The notes beneath the pieces were generated by a model, which saw only the letters and a list, made by a program, of their open reading frames with translations, ran no database searches and had not been told where the DNA came from. From assembly GCA_937996235.1 (NCBI GenBank), contig CALKVK010000015.1, positions 30,994 through 94,993 on the forward strand: DNA of 64,000 bases, given 5' to 3'. The position numbers were made by a program, and so were the translations under genes. Shown piece after piece: positions 56,140 to 63,903 of the stretch (position 1 is the first letter of the stretch; each line of letters begins with the position of its first letter). This DNA comes from an uncultured bacterium. GTDB lineage: Bacteria; Planctomycetota; JAJSAM01; JAJVHW01.

Positions 56140-56652
56140 GTGAGACGCCGACGCGAAACCGACTCGAACCGCGACGCCACGGCGGCGTCGCCGGACCTGA
56201 CGCCCCTCGTGGACGTCACCTTCCAGCTCCTCGTGTTCCTGCTCGTCGTGAACGACATCACGGCCCGGCAGAACGAGGAACTCGTGCTGCCGGAAGCGCA
56301 GCACGCGACCGAACTGCGCCCCGACGACGCGACGTGCACGGTCAACGTGCTCGCGCCCACGGACCCCGCGGACGACGCCGCGCCGCCGCGCGTGCGGGTG
56401 TCCGGGCGGACGCTCGACCTGCCGGATCTCGTCGACACGCTGCGCGCGTTCGCGGACCGCGAACGTGACGGCCGCGAGCCGCGCGCGCCGAGCGCGTCGG
56501 CCGTCCTGATCCGTGCCGACGCGGGCGCTCCGTGGCGCCACGTCCAGCTCGTCATGCAGGCCTGCGTCGACGACGACGTGCGCATCGTGCGCGTGCAGTT
56601 CGCGACGCGCGGCCCGGCCACCGAACCCAGCCGAGAGGAGGCACGCCGATGA
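56140..56652 (+). CDS. ExbD/TolR-family protein 3 (paralogue of ExbD 1)
   Basis: 170 residues from the GTG at 56140, which has AGGAGG upstream. ASPDLTPLVDVTFQLLVFLL carries the membrane Asp in LTPLVD. The region after it (NDITARQNEELVLPEAQHAT; SAVLIRADAGAPWRHVQLVM; VRIVRVQF) parallels ExbD 1 (NDLTRKEVEELKLPQAIYGK; AIFVLIRADKDTPWQHVQYV; IRIYKMQF). Arg- and Ala-rich compared with the first pair, so it is an older or GC-drifted duplicate. Confidence 0.92.
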   Translation: MRRRRETDSNRDATAASPDLTPLVDVTFQLLVFLLVVNDITARQNEELVLPEAQHATELRPDDATCTVNVLAPTDPADDAAPPRVRVSGRTLDLPDLVDTLRAFADRERDGREPRAPSASAVLIRADAGAPWRHVQLVMQACVDDDVRIVRVQFATRGPATEPSREEARR

Positions 56653-57104
56653 ACGACGACACACTCCCCCGCCCGAACATGACGCCGATGATCGACGTCG
56701 TCTTCCAGCTCCTGGTCTTCTTCCTCGTGTCGATGAAGTTCAAGACGCTCGACATGAAGATCGAGGCGCAGCTGCCGAAGCAGGTCGGGCTGAGCGACAC
56801 GTTCGTCGATCCGCCGCCCGTCACACGCGTCTCGGCCCGGCTGGTCCGCAGCGGCCGGGCGACCGACCTGCGTCTCGACGGGCAGCGCCTCGGCACGGCC
56901 GACGATCCCGCGACGTGGGGGCGGCTCGCCGCATCGGCGCGCGGCATCCGCGCGCGGCACCTCGGCGCCGGTCTCGCGCCCGACGACCTCGTCGCGGAGG
57001 TCGACGGCAGCCGCGACGTCGCGACCGGCGACGTCGTGCACGCCATCGACACGCTGTTGGCAGCGGACATCGGGAACGTCCAGTTCCGCGGTGCCCGTCG
57101 GTGA
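56649..57104 (+). CDS. ExbD/TolR-family protein 4 (paralogue of ExbD 2)
   Basis: 151 residues, ATGA overlap with ExbD 3. RPNMTPMIDVVFQLLVFFLV, then SMKFKTLDMKIEAQLPKQVG, closely matching ExbD 2 up to about residue 45; the periplasmic part is shorter and differs. VAEVDGSRDVATGDVVHAID corresponds to the end of ExbD 2. The stop overlaps the hairpin at 57103-57141. Confidence 0.92.
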   Translation: MNDDTLPRPNMTPMIDVVFQLLVFFLVSMKFKTLDMKIEAQLPKQVGLSDTFVDPPPVTRVSARLVRSGRATDLRLDGQRLGTADDPATWGRLAASARGIRARHLGAGLAPDDLVAEVDGSRDVATGDVVHAIDTLLAADIGNVQFRGARR

Positions 57105-57204
57105 GAGGCACACCGCGTGCGAAGCACGCGGTGCGCCTCTCGCTCTAGTGGGGTGCACGCGGGCGTGCGTCACCTACGCAGGTGACGTCCGCCCCCTCGG
57201 TCGC
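57103..57204. repeat. Dispersed intergenic repeat, copy 1: hairpin plus 53-bp conserved block
   Basis: Near-perfect 18-bp stem (57103-57120 / 57124-57141, one mismatch) with a GAA loop in the tip GTGC-GAA-GCAC, a 10-nt spacer, then a 53-bp block (57152-57204) identical to 63948-64000. The block contains GCACGC-GG-GCGTGC and CGTCACCT-ACGC-AGGTGACG inverted repeats. The hairpin starts at the exbD4 stop codon and can act as its terminator. The rest of the gap to 57418 holds two imperfect 20-mers (57279, 57325) but no gene. Confidence 0.85.
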
Positions 57205-57418
57205 ACTGCCCGCGAGCACCATCCCGCCGGCACTGGCGCGTGCGGGGCACGCGCGCGCCGGCGGGCGGCGGCCCTCTCGTTGCGAAGGGGACGGTCCTCG
57301 CGCAGGCTCGTGACGCAACGGGGAGTTGCGACGGGGACACTCCTGCCGCCGCGCGCTCGGGCGTCGGACGCGCCCCGCGATGACGATCGGGCGACGGAGC
57401 GCTGGTAGTGTCGCCGGG

Positions 57419-59302
57419 ATGCCGTCGCGTTCCGGTCCGCTGGTGGTCGTCGCGCTCTGCGTGGCGGGCGTCGTGGCGACCGCGCTCGCCTTCGTCTGGC
57501 GCGCGGAGCGACGCCCCACCGCCGTCGTCCTCATCAGCATCGACACGCTCCGCGCCGACCACGTGGGCGCCATCGCGGCGGCGACGGGCACCGACGGTGC
57601 TGCGGATCTGACGCCGCACCTCGATGCGCTCGCCGCCCGCGGCGCCGTCTTCACGCGGGCGTGGACGACCGCGCCCCTGACGGTCCCGGCGCACGCCAGC
57701 CTGCTCACGGGGCTCGTGCCGCCCGTGCACGGGCTGCGCACGAACTCCGGCGCGGCACGCATCCCGCCTGCCGAGACGCGGCGCTACCCGACGGTCGCCG
57801 AGGCGCTCCACGAGCAGGGCTGGCGCACCGGTGCGTTCGTCTCGGCGTCCGTCCTCCGCGCCGACCGCACGGGCCTCGCGGCCGGCTTCGACGTCTACGA
57901 CGACGTCCCCGCCGCCGCCCCCGGGGCCCTGCACGACGCGGAGCGGCGCGCCGAGGAGACGGTCGCCGCGGCGCTCGCATGGCTCCGAGGCGGCTCCGGC
58001 AGCACGTTCCTGTGGGTGCACCTGTTCGACCCGCACGCTCCCTACGCCGCACCGCAGCCCTGGGGCGCCGGCGCCGAGCACTCCGCGGACGCGACGGGGT
58101 ACGCCGGCGAGGTCCGCTACGTCGATCATGCCGTCGGGCTCCTGCTCGACGGACTCGCCGCCGCGGGCTACCGCAACGCCGCCGTCGTCGTCGTCGCGGA
58201 CCACGGAGAAGCGCTCGGCGAGCACGGCGAGCCGACCCACGGCTTCCTGCTCCACGAGGCGACGCTGCACGTGCCGCTCCTCGTCGCTGCGCCCGGACTC
58301 GTGGCCGCAGGCCTCGTCCGCGAGGACCCGGTCTCGATCGCGGACGTCGCGCCGACGCTCCTCGGCTTCGCCGACGTGCCGGTGCCTCCGGGGCTCGGCG
58401 GGCGGCCGCTGTTCGCCGCCGGCGCACCGGGCGAGCGCCGGGCGCCCTACGCCGAGTCGCTCTACGGCTGGGAGACCGCGCGCTGGGCGCAGGTGTTCGC
58501 GCTCCGCGACGGCGACCGCAAGCTGGTGGACGCGGGCCCGCACACGCTCGAGGCCGACCTCGCCCGCGACCCGCGCGAGCTCGCCGTCACCAGGCGCGCG
58601 GTCCCGTCGCCCGGGACCCCGCCCGCGGACGCGACGGCGGCCGCCGCGGAGCGCGACGTCGTCGAGTCCCTCCGGTCGGTCGCCGCCCTGCCGCCCTTGG
58701 ACGCCCCGTCGGCCGCCGCAGCGCCGGAACTCGCGGGCGGCTCGTACTGGGCACCCGCCGGCACGGGAGCGACGACGATCCTCTCCCGCGCCGAGAACGC
58801 CGCCCTGCCGAGCCCCTACGACCGGATGGACGTCGTCCGCGAGCTCGACGCCGCCCGCGCGCTCCTCGCCGGGGGCGACCCCGCCCGCGCCGTGACCGCG
58901 TTCGCGGCGGTCGTCGCGCTCGACCCGGCGAACCCGCAGGCCCGCCAGTGGCTCGCACGGGCCCGGCTCGGAGCCGGCGACCCGCTCGGCGCGGCGGCCG
59001 ACTTCCGGGCGGCGTTCGGGCTGGGCTGGCAGGACGCAGCCTGCGTCGCGAAGGCGCTGCAGGCCTCGGCGGCCGGCGTCGAGTCCGACCCCGAGGAGGC
59101 CGGGCGTGCCCTGAAGTTCCTGGAGGAGGCGCGCGGGAAGGGCCTCCGGAGCGACGGTCCCGTGTACGTGTTCGAGGCGCTGCTCCTGGCCGCGGCCGGA
59201 CGGACGGACGCCGCCCGCCGCGCCCTCGCGGCGGCGCGCCGCGAGCCCCCGACGCCCTGGCTCGAGAAGGCCGTCCGGGAGCTCGGCGAGGCGCTGCGAT
59301 GA
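57419..59302 (+). CDS. Sulfatase-fold hydrolase with C-terminal TPRs
   Basis: 627 residues. N-terminal anchor LVVVALCVAGVVATALAFVW; alkaline-phosphatase-superfamily domain about 33-380: VLISIDTLRADHVGA supplies the first metal Asp residues, ADHGEALGEHGEPTHGFLLH the second metal site, HDPHAPY-like FDPHAPY. The nucleophile position reads T88-V-P-A-H-A-S-LLTG instead of C/S-x-P-x-R, so there is no formylglycine and Thr is the likely nucleophile. Residues about 470-620 are TPR-like. True arylsulfatase activity is doubtful; phosphodiester or phospho-transfer chemistry is possible. An ATG 13 codons upstream is also in frame. Confidence 0.82.
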   Translation: MPSRSGPLVVVALCVAGVVATALAFVWRAERRPTAVVLISIDTLRADHVGAIAAATGTDGAADLTPHLDALAARGAVFTRAWTTAPLTVPAHASLLTGLVPPVHGLRTNSGAARIPPAETRRYPTVAEALHEQGWRTGAFVSASVLRADRTGLAAGFDVYDDVPAAAPGALHDAERRAEETVAAALAWLRGGSGSTFLWVHLFDPHAPYAAPQPWGAGAEHSADATGYAGEVRYVDHAVGLLLDGLAAAGYRNAAVVVVADHGEALGEHGEPTHGFLLHEATLHVPLLVAAPGLVAAGLVREDPVSIADVAPTLLGFADVPVPPGLGGRPLFAAGAPGERRAPYAESLYGWETARWAQVFALRDGDRKLVDAGPHTLEADLARDPRELAVTRRAVPSPGTPPADATAAAAERDVVESLRSVAALPPLDAPSAAAAPELAGGSYWAPAGTGATTILSRAENAALPSPYDRMDVVRELDAARALLAGGDPARAVTAFAAVVALDPANPQARQWLARARLGAGDPLGAAADFRAAFGLGWQDAACVAKALQASAAGVESDPEEAGRALKFLEEARGKGLRSDGPVYVFEALLLAAAGRTDAARRALAAARREPPTPWLEKAVRELGEALR

Positions 59303-59351
59303 GCGCACTCCGGACACGTCGCGGAACCCCGGATTCGAGGCTGCGGCAGCG

Positions 59352-59366
59352 TGACAGACGGGTGAC
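59352..59366. promoter_or_regulatory. 15-bp box upstream of the second secretin gene
   Basis: tgacagacgggtgac, identical to the box at 46629-46643. It lies 32 bases before the TTGACC of the promoter at 59399, consistent with an operator or activator site. Confidence 0.45.
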
Positions 59367-59398
59367 CTGCGAGGCGTAATCCGTGTTGGATTGAATGG

Positions 59399-59428
59399 TT
59401 GACCTCGTGTCCGAGCGCTGGCTAGCAT
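59399..59428 (+). promoter_or_regulatory. Promoter for the second secretin gene
   Basis: TTGACC (59399-59404), 18-bp spacer, TAGCAT (59423-59428). Same hexamers and spacing as the promoter at 3611-3640. Predicted start near 59436, giving a leader of about 490 nt. Confidence 0.65.
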
Positions 59429-59923
59429 CCGCGACTCGGGCACGGCCGGGCAGGCTCCGGATGCAGATCGGGAGAGGGTCCGGCAGGCTCGCGTGAGGCG
59501 GAGCAGCAGAGCGGCCGGATGGGCCGCGAGGCGGCCGTCGGGCGCGGGCCGGGGCACGTGACCGGACCGAAGGAACGGAAGGGCATGTCCTCCTCGATGG
59601 CGAGGAGGGCCGGAGGGAGGCCGCGCAGGCCGCCCCTCGTGGCCCGGCGATCCAGCAGGATCGACGGGCGTGCAGGGCAGAGCCGGGTCGCTGATGCGAT
59701 CCCGGACGGGAAGGACGGGCCCGGACAGGAAGAACGGGCACGGCGCCGTGCGGCCTCCGGGCTCGCACGTGGGCCGGTGCCTCCGCTGCGGAGGCACGTC
59801 ACTCAGGTTTTTGGGCTGGAGCTTTCAGGGCAACGCGACCGGCGCGTCCGGCCGCAGTCCCGGGGCGTGCGGACGCGGGGTCCGACGCGCACCGGCACAC
59901 CTCGACGGGAAGGGCAAGCACCT
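59429..59923 (+). other. Long leader of the second secretin gene
   Basis: About 490 nt between promoter and ATG, continuing the 621-nt gene-free gap from 59303. It is open in the secretin frame from 59519, but the signal peptide and lipobox start at 59924, so I take it as untranslated. It holds several inverted repeats and the terminator-like hairpin at 59777-59812. No known riboswitch class was recognised. Confidence 0.5.
59777..59812 (+). terminator. Terminator-like hairpin with T5 inside the leader
   Basis: GTGCCTCCG-CTG-CGGAGGCAC (59777-59797), a 9-bp stem, followed by GTCACTCAGG and TTTTT (59808-59812). This is the only clear T-run near the gene; it could act as an attenuator. The distance between stem and T-run (10 nt) is longer than in a classical terminator. 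Confidence 0.45.
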
Positions 59924-62900
59924 ATGACGGACTCCCGGACTCGTTCTCTGACCCTCGTGGCCGCGCTGGCGACGATCGGCATGGTGGTCTCGGCGGCCTC
60001 CTGCACCGGTCCTGCGGACAAGAAGGCCGAGAAGCCGAGCAAGGCCTCGCCGGCGGTCGCGAAGGGCGACAAGACGTCTGCCATGCCGGGCGGCGGCGGC
60101 ACGACCGCTGCGGGCGCCCCGGCGGCCGCGCCCGCGGACGGCGGCGCGACGACGTCCGGGAAGCCGGCGACGCCTCCCGCGGCGCCTGCGGCTCCGGGCG
60201 GCACCGCGGCGAAGCCGGCGACCCCGGCGACGACGACGCCCGTCGCCCCGGCCGCGACGACCGCGCGCGCCGACGGCGGCCCGGTCGCCCCGCCCAAGCC
60301 GGGCGCTCCGCTGCCGGCGCCGGTCCCGCCGCGCGGCGGCCGCGACTCCGGCGCGACCACGCCGGTCCCGCCGGCCCCCACGGCCGAGAAGCCGACGACT
60401 CCGCCCGCCCCGCCCGCGCCGACGGCGACCGGCCCGACGCCGCCGCGTCCCGTGCCGCCGGCTCCGACGACGACCACGCCGCCCGTCGCGCCGCCGCCCG
60501 CCCCGCCGGCTGCGCCGACCGCGACCACGCCGAAGCCCGTCGAGCCGAAGCCCGCACCGGTCGCGACCGCGCAGAGCGAGGCCGATGCGCTCCTCGCGCA
60601 GCGCATCAAGGAGCTCGAGCTCGAGCGGCAGAAGAACGCGATCCTCGTCGAGGACTACGTCGCCCACGCCCGTGAGGCGGCGAAGCGCTTCGACCACGAG
60701 TCGACGGCCGACTGGGCGTCCCGCGCGCTCGAGCTCGACCACTCGAACCAGGAGGCCGAGAGCCTCCTGCGCACGGCGCGCGCCGCGATGGGCGAGCGCG
60801 ACTCCGACATCGCGAGCCTCGCCGAGCTGCTGTCGCGCACGGCCTCGGTGAAGCGCGAGCAGGCGCAGTTCCAGGCGCAGCGCTACTGGACCTCCGCACA
60901 GGAGGCGAAGAAGGGCGGCGACTTCGCGAAGGCCGAGCAGGACCTCGAGAGCTGCCTGACGGTCATCGAGCACGATCCCTCGGGCATCAACTGGGGCGCG
61001 ATGCCGACCTCGGTGCGCAACGAGCTCGCGGACGTGCGGAAGCTGCGCGCCGACGCCGACAAGGCCGCACGTGCCAGCGCCGCCCGCGACGCCTACAAGT
61101 CGGTCAAGGAGGAGGAGGCCCGGCGCCGCCTCGCCGAGGTCGAGAAGCGCAACGCGCTCTTCGAGGCCGCGATGACGGCGTTCGAGAACGAGCAGTACGC
61201 GTCGGCCGAGACGCTCCTGCAGGACTACCTCGCACTGGTGCCCGGCGACACCAACGCGCAGCAGCTCCTCGCCACGGCCACGCGCGCGAAGCACGAGCGC
61301 GCGTCCGAGGAGTCGCTCAAGCTGCAGCGCGAGCGCTTCCGCGAGTGGCGTCTCGACATGCGCGAGACGACCGTCCCCTACCACAAGATCCTCAACTGGC
61401 CGTCGCAGGAGCACTGGGACCGCATCACGCAGCTCCGCGCGGACGCGGGCGTGCTCGCCGACCGCGAGCCCGACTCGCCCGACACCGCGGCGACGAAGAA
61501 CAAGCTGCGCAGCGAGCGCGTCACCTTCCAGTTCCAGGGCGCCGAGTTCGCGGAGGTCATCCGCTACATCGCCGACACGCGGCAGATGAGCATCGTGATC
61601 GACCCGCAGGTCGCGCAGGAACTCGAGGCGATCCCGATCACCCTGAACCTGCAGGGCGTCGCGGTCGAGGAGGCGCTCAAGACGATCAACCGGATCGCCG
61701 GCGGCCTGACCTACGTGGTGAAGGGCGGCGTCGTGGTGATCACGAAGCCGGAGTTCGCCCGCGAGGACCCGATCGTCCAGGTGCACTCGGTCGGCGACCT
61801 GACCGTCGCGCTGACGAACTTCATCGCGCCGAACCTCCAGCTCCGCCCGGCCGGCGCCGAGGAGAACGAGGACGCGCCGATGTTCGGTGCCGCGCAGGAG
61901 GGCGTGACGTCCTTCGGCGACACCGACGCGCTGATGACGCTCATCCAGGGCAACGTCGCCGACCCCGACTACTGGACGGCCGACGGCGTGAGCATCGCGC
62001 CCTCCGGCACCGACAAGCTCGTCGTCGTCGCGGCGCCGAACGTCCAGCGCGAGGTCTCCGCGTTCCTCGACGACCTGCGGGCCTTCTCCGGCCTCGTCGT
62101 GACGATCGAGACGCGCTTCCTGACCGTCACCGACGACTTCCTGCGCGATGTCGGCATCGACATCCGCGGCATCGGCAACGGCACGCCCGGCCGCCTCGCG
62201 CTGCTCGACGACGTCACGAACGGCCTGCTGAACAACGCGTCGGCCGGCTTCGACAACGGCGGCGTGGGCCTGCCCGCGAACGCGAGCTCGGCTCCGTCGG
62301 CCGGCGCCTTCTACAACAACAACTCCGACGGCGACTACCGCGCCCGCACGGAGAACGTGTTCGACCAGGCGCTCGGCACGCGCATCACCAACATCGGCGG
62401 CGCCGTGCTGCAGTACACGCTGGTCGACGACACCGACCTGTCGCTGATCCTGCGCGCCGTCGAGAAGAGCCAGGAGGGCCGCGTCCTCCAAGCGCCGAGC
62501 GTGACGGTGTTCAACACCCAGCGCGCCAACATCACGCTGATCAACCAGCTCACGTTCGTGCAGGACTTCGACGTCGAGGTCGCCCAGACGGCGTTCATCG
62601 CCGACCCGATCATCGGCATCATCCAGGACGGCGTGGTGCTGGACGTGCAGCCCACGGTCAGCCACGACCGCAAGTACATCACCCTGCAGCTCCGCCCGAC
62701 GATCGCGAACCTCGTGCGCCCGATCCCGACGTTCACCACGTCGCTCGGCGCGTTCACGACGCCCGTCACGATCCAGATCCCGGAGCTCCAGGTGCAGAAG
62801 GCCGGCACCACGGTGCGCGTGCCGGACGGCGGCACGCTGCTGATGGGCGGCCTCAAGAACATCAGCCAGCGCGACCTCAAGTCCGAGACGCCCTGGATCT

Positions 62901-63028
62901 CGAGCATCCCGTTCGCGTCCTTCTTCTTCAGCCGCAAGGGCTCGTCGGAGGAGATGCGCAACCTGATGGTCATCGTGAAGGCGACCATCAGCGACCTGAA
63001 GGAGCAGGAGGCGCGGCTGCGCCGCTAG
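59924..63028 (+). CDS. Large lipoprotein secretin with proline/alanine-rich linker
   Basis: 1034 residues. Lipobox VVSAASCTG, Cys 27. Residues about 40-215 are low complexity, rich in P, A, T and G; about 225-490 are helical TPR-like with long charged helices; about 525-620 N0/STN (VTFQFQGAEFAEVIRYIADT, ITLNLQGVAVEEALKTINRI); about 625-725 N1-like; about 730-1020 channel domain (VTIETRFLTVTDDFLRDVGI; LQAPSVTVFNTQRANITLIN; GTLLMGGLKNISQRDLKSET, ending PWISSIPFASFFFSRK). The domain order matches the secretin at 46807. GGGAAGGG lies 11 bases upstream of the ATG. Terminator follows at 63057. Confidence 0.92.
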   Translation: MTDSRTRSLTLVAALATIGMVVSAASCTGPADKKAEKPSKASPAVAKGDKTSAMPGGGGTTAAGAPAAAPADGGATTSGKPATPPAAPAAPGGTAAKPATPATTTPVAPAATTARADGGPVAPPKPGAPLPAPVPPRGGRDSGATTPVPPAPTAEKPTTPPAPPAPTATGPTPPRPVPPAPTTTTPPVAPPPAPPAAPTATTPKPVEPKPAPVATAQSEADALLAQRIKELELERQKNAILVEDYVAHAREAAKRFDHESTADWASRALELDHSNQEAESLLRTARAAMGERDSDIASLAELLSRTASVKREQAQFQAQRYWTSAQEAKKGGDFAKAEQDLESCLTVIEHDPSGINWGAMPTSVRNELADVRKLRADADKAARASAARDAYKSVKEEEARRRLAEVEKRNALFEAAMTAFENEQYASAETLLQDYLALVPGDTNAQQLLATATRAKHERASEESLKLQRERFREWRLDMRETTVPYHKILNWPSQEHWDRITQLRADAGVLADREPDSPDTAATKNKLRSERVTFQFQGAEFAEVIRYIADTRQMSIVIDPQVAQELEAIPITLNLQGVAVEEALKTINRIAGGLTYVVKGGVVVITKPEFAREDPIVQVHSVGDLTVALTNFIAPNLQLRPAGAEENEDAPMFGAAQEGVTSFGDTDALMTLIQGNVADPDYWTADGVSIAPSGTDKLVVVAAPNVQREVSAFLDDLRAFSGLVVTIETRFLTVTDDFLRDVGIDIRGIGNGTPGRLALLDDVTNGLLNNASAGFDNGGVGLPANASSAPSAGAFYNNNSDGDYRARTENVFDQALGTRITNIGGAVLQYTLVDDTDLSLILRAVEKSQEGRVLQAPSVTVFNTQRANITLINQLTFVQDFDVEVAQTAFIADPIIGIIQDGVVLDVQPTVSHDRKYITLQLRPTIANLVRPIPTFTTSLGAFTTPVTIQIPELQVQKAGTTVRVPDGGTLLMGGLKNISQRDLKSETPWISSIPFASFFFSRKGSSEEMRNLMVIVKATISDLKEQEARLRR

Positions 63029-63056
63029 GCTCTGCAAGGTCCTTCGCAACGACCAC

Positions 63057-63087
63057 GCGCCCCGGTCTCCCCGCGAGACCGGGGCGC
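63057..63087 (+). terminator. Terminator after the second secretin gene
   Basis: GCGCCCCGGTCTC at 63057-63069 and its exact complement at 63075-63087, 13-bp stem with a 5-nt loop, followed by TGTGATT. Confidence 0.75.
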
Positions 63088-63177
63088 TGTGATTCCCGGA
63101 TCGTCAGCCCGCGCGTCCCCCCCCACGGCGCTCCGGCGGTTGCGCAATCCGCGGCGCCGCGCGATCCTCTCGGGGCG

Positions 63178-63903
63178 ATGCCGCCCCCCCTCCGCGCCCT
63201 CTTCCTCGACATCGACGACACGCTGTACAGCACCAGCGAGTTCGCGGCGACCGCGCGCCACAACGCGATGGAGGCGATGGTGCGCCTCGGACTTCGGATG
63301 CGCGTCGAGGACGCGGTCGCCGAGCTGAACGAGGTGATCGCCGAGTTCGGCTCGAACTACGCGTTCCACTACGACCGGCTGCTGAAGCGGCTGCCGCCCT
63401 CGGTGCTGCCTGCCGGGAACCGCGCGCTGCTCGTCGCGGCAGCAGTCGGCGCGTACCACGACACGAAGTACCGCAGCCTCTTCCCGTTCCGCGACGTGCC
63501 CGAGGTGCTCGCGAAGATCCGCGCCGAGACGTCGCTCGTCGTCGGCGTGATCACGGACGGCCTCGAGCTGAAGCAGGCGGAGAAGCTCGTCCGGCTCGGA
63601 ATCGTCCCGTACCTCGACACGACCGCGATCTTCATCTCCGACCAGATCGGGATCTCGAAGCCCAACCGCAAGCTCTACCAGCGCGCGTGCGACGGCGTCG
63701 GCGCCGCTCCGGCGGAGTGCATGTACGTCGGTGACCACCCGGAGCACGACATCGCGCCGGCGCACGCGATCGGCATGCGCACCGTGCGGCACCGGTCGCT
63801 CGGCGGGAAGCACGCTGCGCGCGACGGTGGCGTCGCGCCGGACCACGAGATCACCTCGTTCCACGAACTCGTCCCGATCCTGCGGGACGTGTACGGATTC
63901 TGA
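63178..63903 (+). CDS. HAD-superfamily phosphatase (subfamily IA)
   Basis: 241 residues. Motif I FLDIDDTLYSTSEF with the nucleophile and acid Asp, helical cap about 20-95, motif II GVITDGLELKQ, motif III Lys in IGISKPNRKLYQRA and motif IV YVGDHPEHDIAPAHAIGM. This order fits the 5'-nucleotidase-like/YjjG group or other small-molecule phosphatases. Start ATG has CGGGGCG upstream, a weak site. The stop overlaps the second dispersed repeat. Confidence 0.9.
   Translation: MPPPLRALFLDIDDTLYSTSEFAATARHNAMEAMVRLGLRMRVEDAVAELNEVIAEFGSNYAFHYDRLLKRLPPSVLPAGNRALLVAAAVGAYHDTKYRSLFPFRDVPEVLAKIRAETSLVVGVITDGLELKQAEKLVRLGIVPYLDTTAIFISDQIGISKPNRKLYQRACDGVGAAPAECMYVGDHPEHDIAPAHAIGMRTVRHRSLGGKHAARDGGVAPDHEITSFHELVPILRDVYGF

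Noticed and set aside
57145..57204. Conserved block as part of a protein-coding gene
   Set aside because: A short minus-strand reading frame runs through both copies, but its continuation differs completely, and the block has clear inverted repeats, fitting a structural or regulatory element better.
59519..59923. N-terminal extension of the large secretin from upstream ATG codons
   Set aside because: The extension is Arg/Gly-rich without a signal; the ATG at 59924 begins a standard lipoprotein signal with a purine-rich site upstream.
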